Shown: positions 62,651 to 64,000 of the stretch, one piece after another
Numbering within the stretch: the first letter of the stretch is position 1
Layout of the letters: the number at the start of each line of letters is the position of its first letter
NCBI GenBank assembly: GCA_964408805.1
Contig: CAYPAV010000013.1
Coordinates: forward strand, 1 to 64,000
Direction: 5' to 3'
Origin: CAYPAV01 sp964408805
GTDB lineage: Bacteria > Pseudomonadota > Alphaproteobacteria > UBA8366
DNA length: 64,000 nucleotides
Translations under genes and position numbers: made by a program
Notes under the pieces: model-generated
Database searches by the model: none
The model's input: only the letters and a program-made list of their open reading frames with translations
Told to the model about the DNA's origin: nothing

Positions 62651-63619
62651 ATGCCCTTATCCCCCGAGAAACAGCGCGAAATGCTTCGCCTGATGCAGAC
62701 CATTCGCCGCTTCGAGGAGCGCGCGTCCGACGACTACCACGCCGGCGACATCTACGGCGTCGTCCATAGCTATATCGGCGAGGAGGCGGTCGCCGTCGGC
62801 GTCTGCTCGGCACTCGACCCCGACGACCAGATCATCTCCACCCATCGCGGGCACGGCCACTGCATCGCCAAGGGGGCGGACCTAAACCGTATGATGGCGG
62901 AGCTCTACGGCCGCGAGACCGGCTACTGCAAGGGCAAGGGCGGCTCCATGCATATCGCCGATTTCAGCATCGGCATGCTGGGCGCCAACGGCATCGTCGC
63001 CGGCGGGATTTCGATCGTGACGGGCGCCGGGCTGGCGGCGCAGATGACGGGAAAGGGGCGGGTCGCCGTCTCGTTCTTCGGCGACGGGGCCTCGAATGCG
63101 GGGCCGTTTCACGAATCGATCAACATTGCGGCGAAATGGAAGCTGCCGATGCTTTATGTCTGCGAGAACAACCTTCATGCCGCCAATACCCCGGCCGCCA
63201 AGACCTTGGCGATGGAGGACGTGGCGGCGCGCGCGGCCGGCTACGGCATTCCCGGCGTGGTGGTCGACGGCAACGACGTATTCGCCGTCCACGAGGCGGC
63301 GGCCGAGGCGGTGGCCCGTGCGCGCGCCGGCGACGGTCCGACATTGATCGAATGCAAGACCTATCGTTGGAACGCCCATACCCAACGCCCGGGCGCCGCC
63401 GATTATCGCCCGACCGAGGAGATCGAGGCCTGGCAGAAGAAGGATCCGATTGCCCGCCTGATCGCGCATTTGAAGCAGCAGCAGGGGCAGCTCAGCGACG
63501 AGGAATGGGCGGAGATGGATGCCGCCATCCTGCGCGCCATCGAGGCGGCGGTCGCCTTCGCGGTCGAGAGTCCCTTCCCCGAGCCCGACGCGGCGCTCGA
63601 AGATCTTTATACGAGTTGA
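62651..63619 (+). CDS. Thiamine-diphosphate-dependent 2-oxoacid/acetoin dehydrogenase E1 alpha subunit
   Basis: The 322-residue E1 alpha has the ThDP-binding G-D-G-A-S-N (46 residues after M-L-G-A-N-G), S-T-H-R-G-H-G-H and the phosphorylation-type loop Y-R-W-N-A-H. This family includes pyruvate, branched-chain and acetoin dehydrogenase E1s. The start M-P-L-S-P-E-K was chosen as the conserved N-terminus. It is followed 12 bases later by the E1 beta gene. Substrate specificity cannot be told by eye. Confidence 0.9.
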   Translation: MPLSPEKQREMLRLMQTIRRFEERASDDYHAGDIYGVVHSYIGEEAVAVGVCSALDPDDQIISTHRGHGHCIAKGADLNRMMAELYGRETGYCKGKGGSMHIADFSIGMLGANGIVAGGISIVTGAGLAAQMTGKGRVAVSFFGDGASNAGPFHESINIAAKWKLPMLYVCENNLHAANTPAAKTLAMEDVAARAAGYGIPGVVVDGNDVFAVHEAAAEAVARARAGDGPTLIECKTYRWNAHTQRPGAADYRPTEEIEAWQKKDPIARLIAHLKQQQGQLSDEEWAEMDAAILRAIEAAVAFAVESPFPEPDAALEDLYTS

Positions 63620-63631
63620 GGGGAGCGGACG

Positions 63632-64000
63632 ATGCGAGAAATTACCTATGCCGAAGCCGGCAACGAGGCCCTTGTCGAGGAATTGCGCCGCGACCCGAAG
63701 GCCTTCCAGCTCTCCACCGATGCCGACCCGGCGCTGGTCGAGGAATTCGGCGCCGACCGCATCCGCGCGACCCCGATCGCCGAGGGGGCCATTACCGGGA
63801 TGGCGATCGGCGCGGCCGGGTCCGGTTTCCGGCCGATCGTCAACTGGCGGATGGTCACCTTCTGCTTCGTCGCCATGGATCAGATCGTCAACCAGGCCTC
63901 GAAGATCCACTACATGTTCGGCGGGCAGACGACATTTCCCATCACCTATCGCGCTTCCGTCGGCGGTGGCACCAAGCTCGCGGCCCAGCACTCGCAGAGC
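63632..64000 (+). CDS. 2-oxoacid/acetoin dehydrogenase E1 beta subunit (partial, runs off the window)
   Basis: The first 123 codons of an E1 beta protein are present: M-R-E-I-T-Y-A-E-A at the start, then I-A-E-G-A-I-T-G-M-A and Y-R-A-S-V-G-G-G near the end. GAGGGGAG lies upstream as a ribosome-binding site. The partner gene immediately upstream supplies the alpha subunit. The 3' end and E2/E3 genes, if any, lie beyond 64000. Confidence 0.9.
   Translation, partial: MREITYAEAGNEALVEELRRDPKAFQLSTDADPALVEEFGADRIRATPIAEGAITGMAIGAAGSGFRPIVNWRMVTFCFVAMDQIVNQASKIHYMFGGQTTFPITYRASVGGGTKLAAQHSQS

Overview
This window reads as a chromosomal segment of a GC-rich alphaproteobacterium, probably Rhodospirillales-like and not assignable to genus by eye. 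The lineage call rests on gene content and order: divL next to tsaE and ahcY; a PTS phosphorelay (EI, HPr, EIIA) beside rapZ, a short HprK and the ChvG/ChvI two-component pair; AddAB instead of RecBCD; a Suv3-type helicase paired with an S4 protein; CarD beside a 7Fe ferredoxin; and an RpoH sigma factor.

Layout. 1-51 is the right end of an IS3-family element. It has cut into a caspase/sulfatase-modifying-domain gene (to 1636) that lies downstream of a tRNA-Arg(CCT). 2.2-9.2 kb holds a PagL lipid A deacylase, proline iminopeptidase, a secreted nuclease with an M48 protease, rpoH, carD, ferredoxin and a DUF938 methyltransferase. 9.2-23.3 kb is a long minus-strand block: S4 protein, Suv3 helicase, trxA, addA, addB, murU, amgK, tsaE, divL. 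23.4-31.0 kb holds ahcY and the PTS/RapZ/HprK/ChvGI block. 31.2-34.6 kb carries an orphan CbtB cobalt-transport-like protein, a HugZ-like protein, pckA and yqaA. 34.6-46.1 kb has a lipoprotein, a three-gene nitrile/thiocyanate hydrolase locus, two glycosyltransferases, moaB, a lytic transglycosylase, a uracil-DNA glycosylase, ETF-QO, a TPR protein, ispE and a small ferredoxin.

46.13-47.39 kb is a decayed island at tRNA-Gln(TTG). In order it holds a 5'-truncated DUF6641-like gene, a truncated IS3 copy whose end is identical (inverted) to bases 1-51, an integrase fragment, and a CoA-transferase gene cut at the junction. 47.4-64.0 kb is catabolic and accessory: MaoC-like dehydratase, amidase, DUF1847 protein, periplasmic-binding-like protein, hydrolases, DapA-family lyase, molybdopterin oxidoreductase, two TauD dioxygenases, an LLM flavin monooxygenase, and the E1 alpha/beta genes of a 2-oxoacid dehydrogenase, the last running off the window.

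The most striking observation is at 48688-49449. A glutaredoxin-like plus DinB fusion gene has an in-frame TGA exactly where a redox CxxC would have its first cysteine (UxxC), followed at the proper distance by a hairpin resembling a bacterial SECIS. It is probably a selenoprotein, which a standard gene caller would start after the TGA and so miss the redox domain. A second in-frame TGA, in the TauD gene at 60945, looks instead like an ordinary nonsense change. The three-gene nitrile hydratase/thiocyanate hydrolase locus carries the cobalt-type Cys motif, and an orphan cbtB lies 3.6 kb away; a shared cobalt economy is possible but only inferred.
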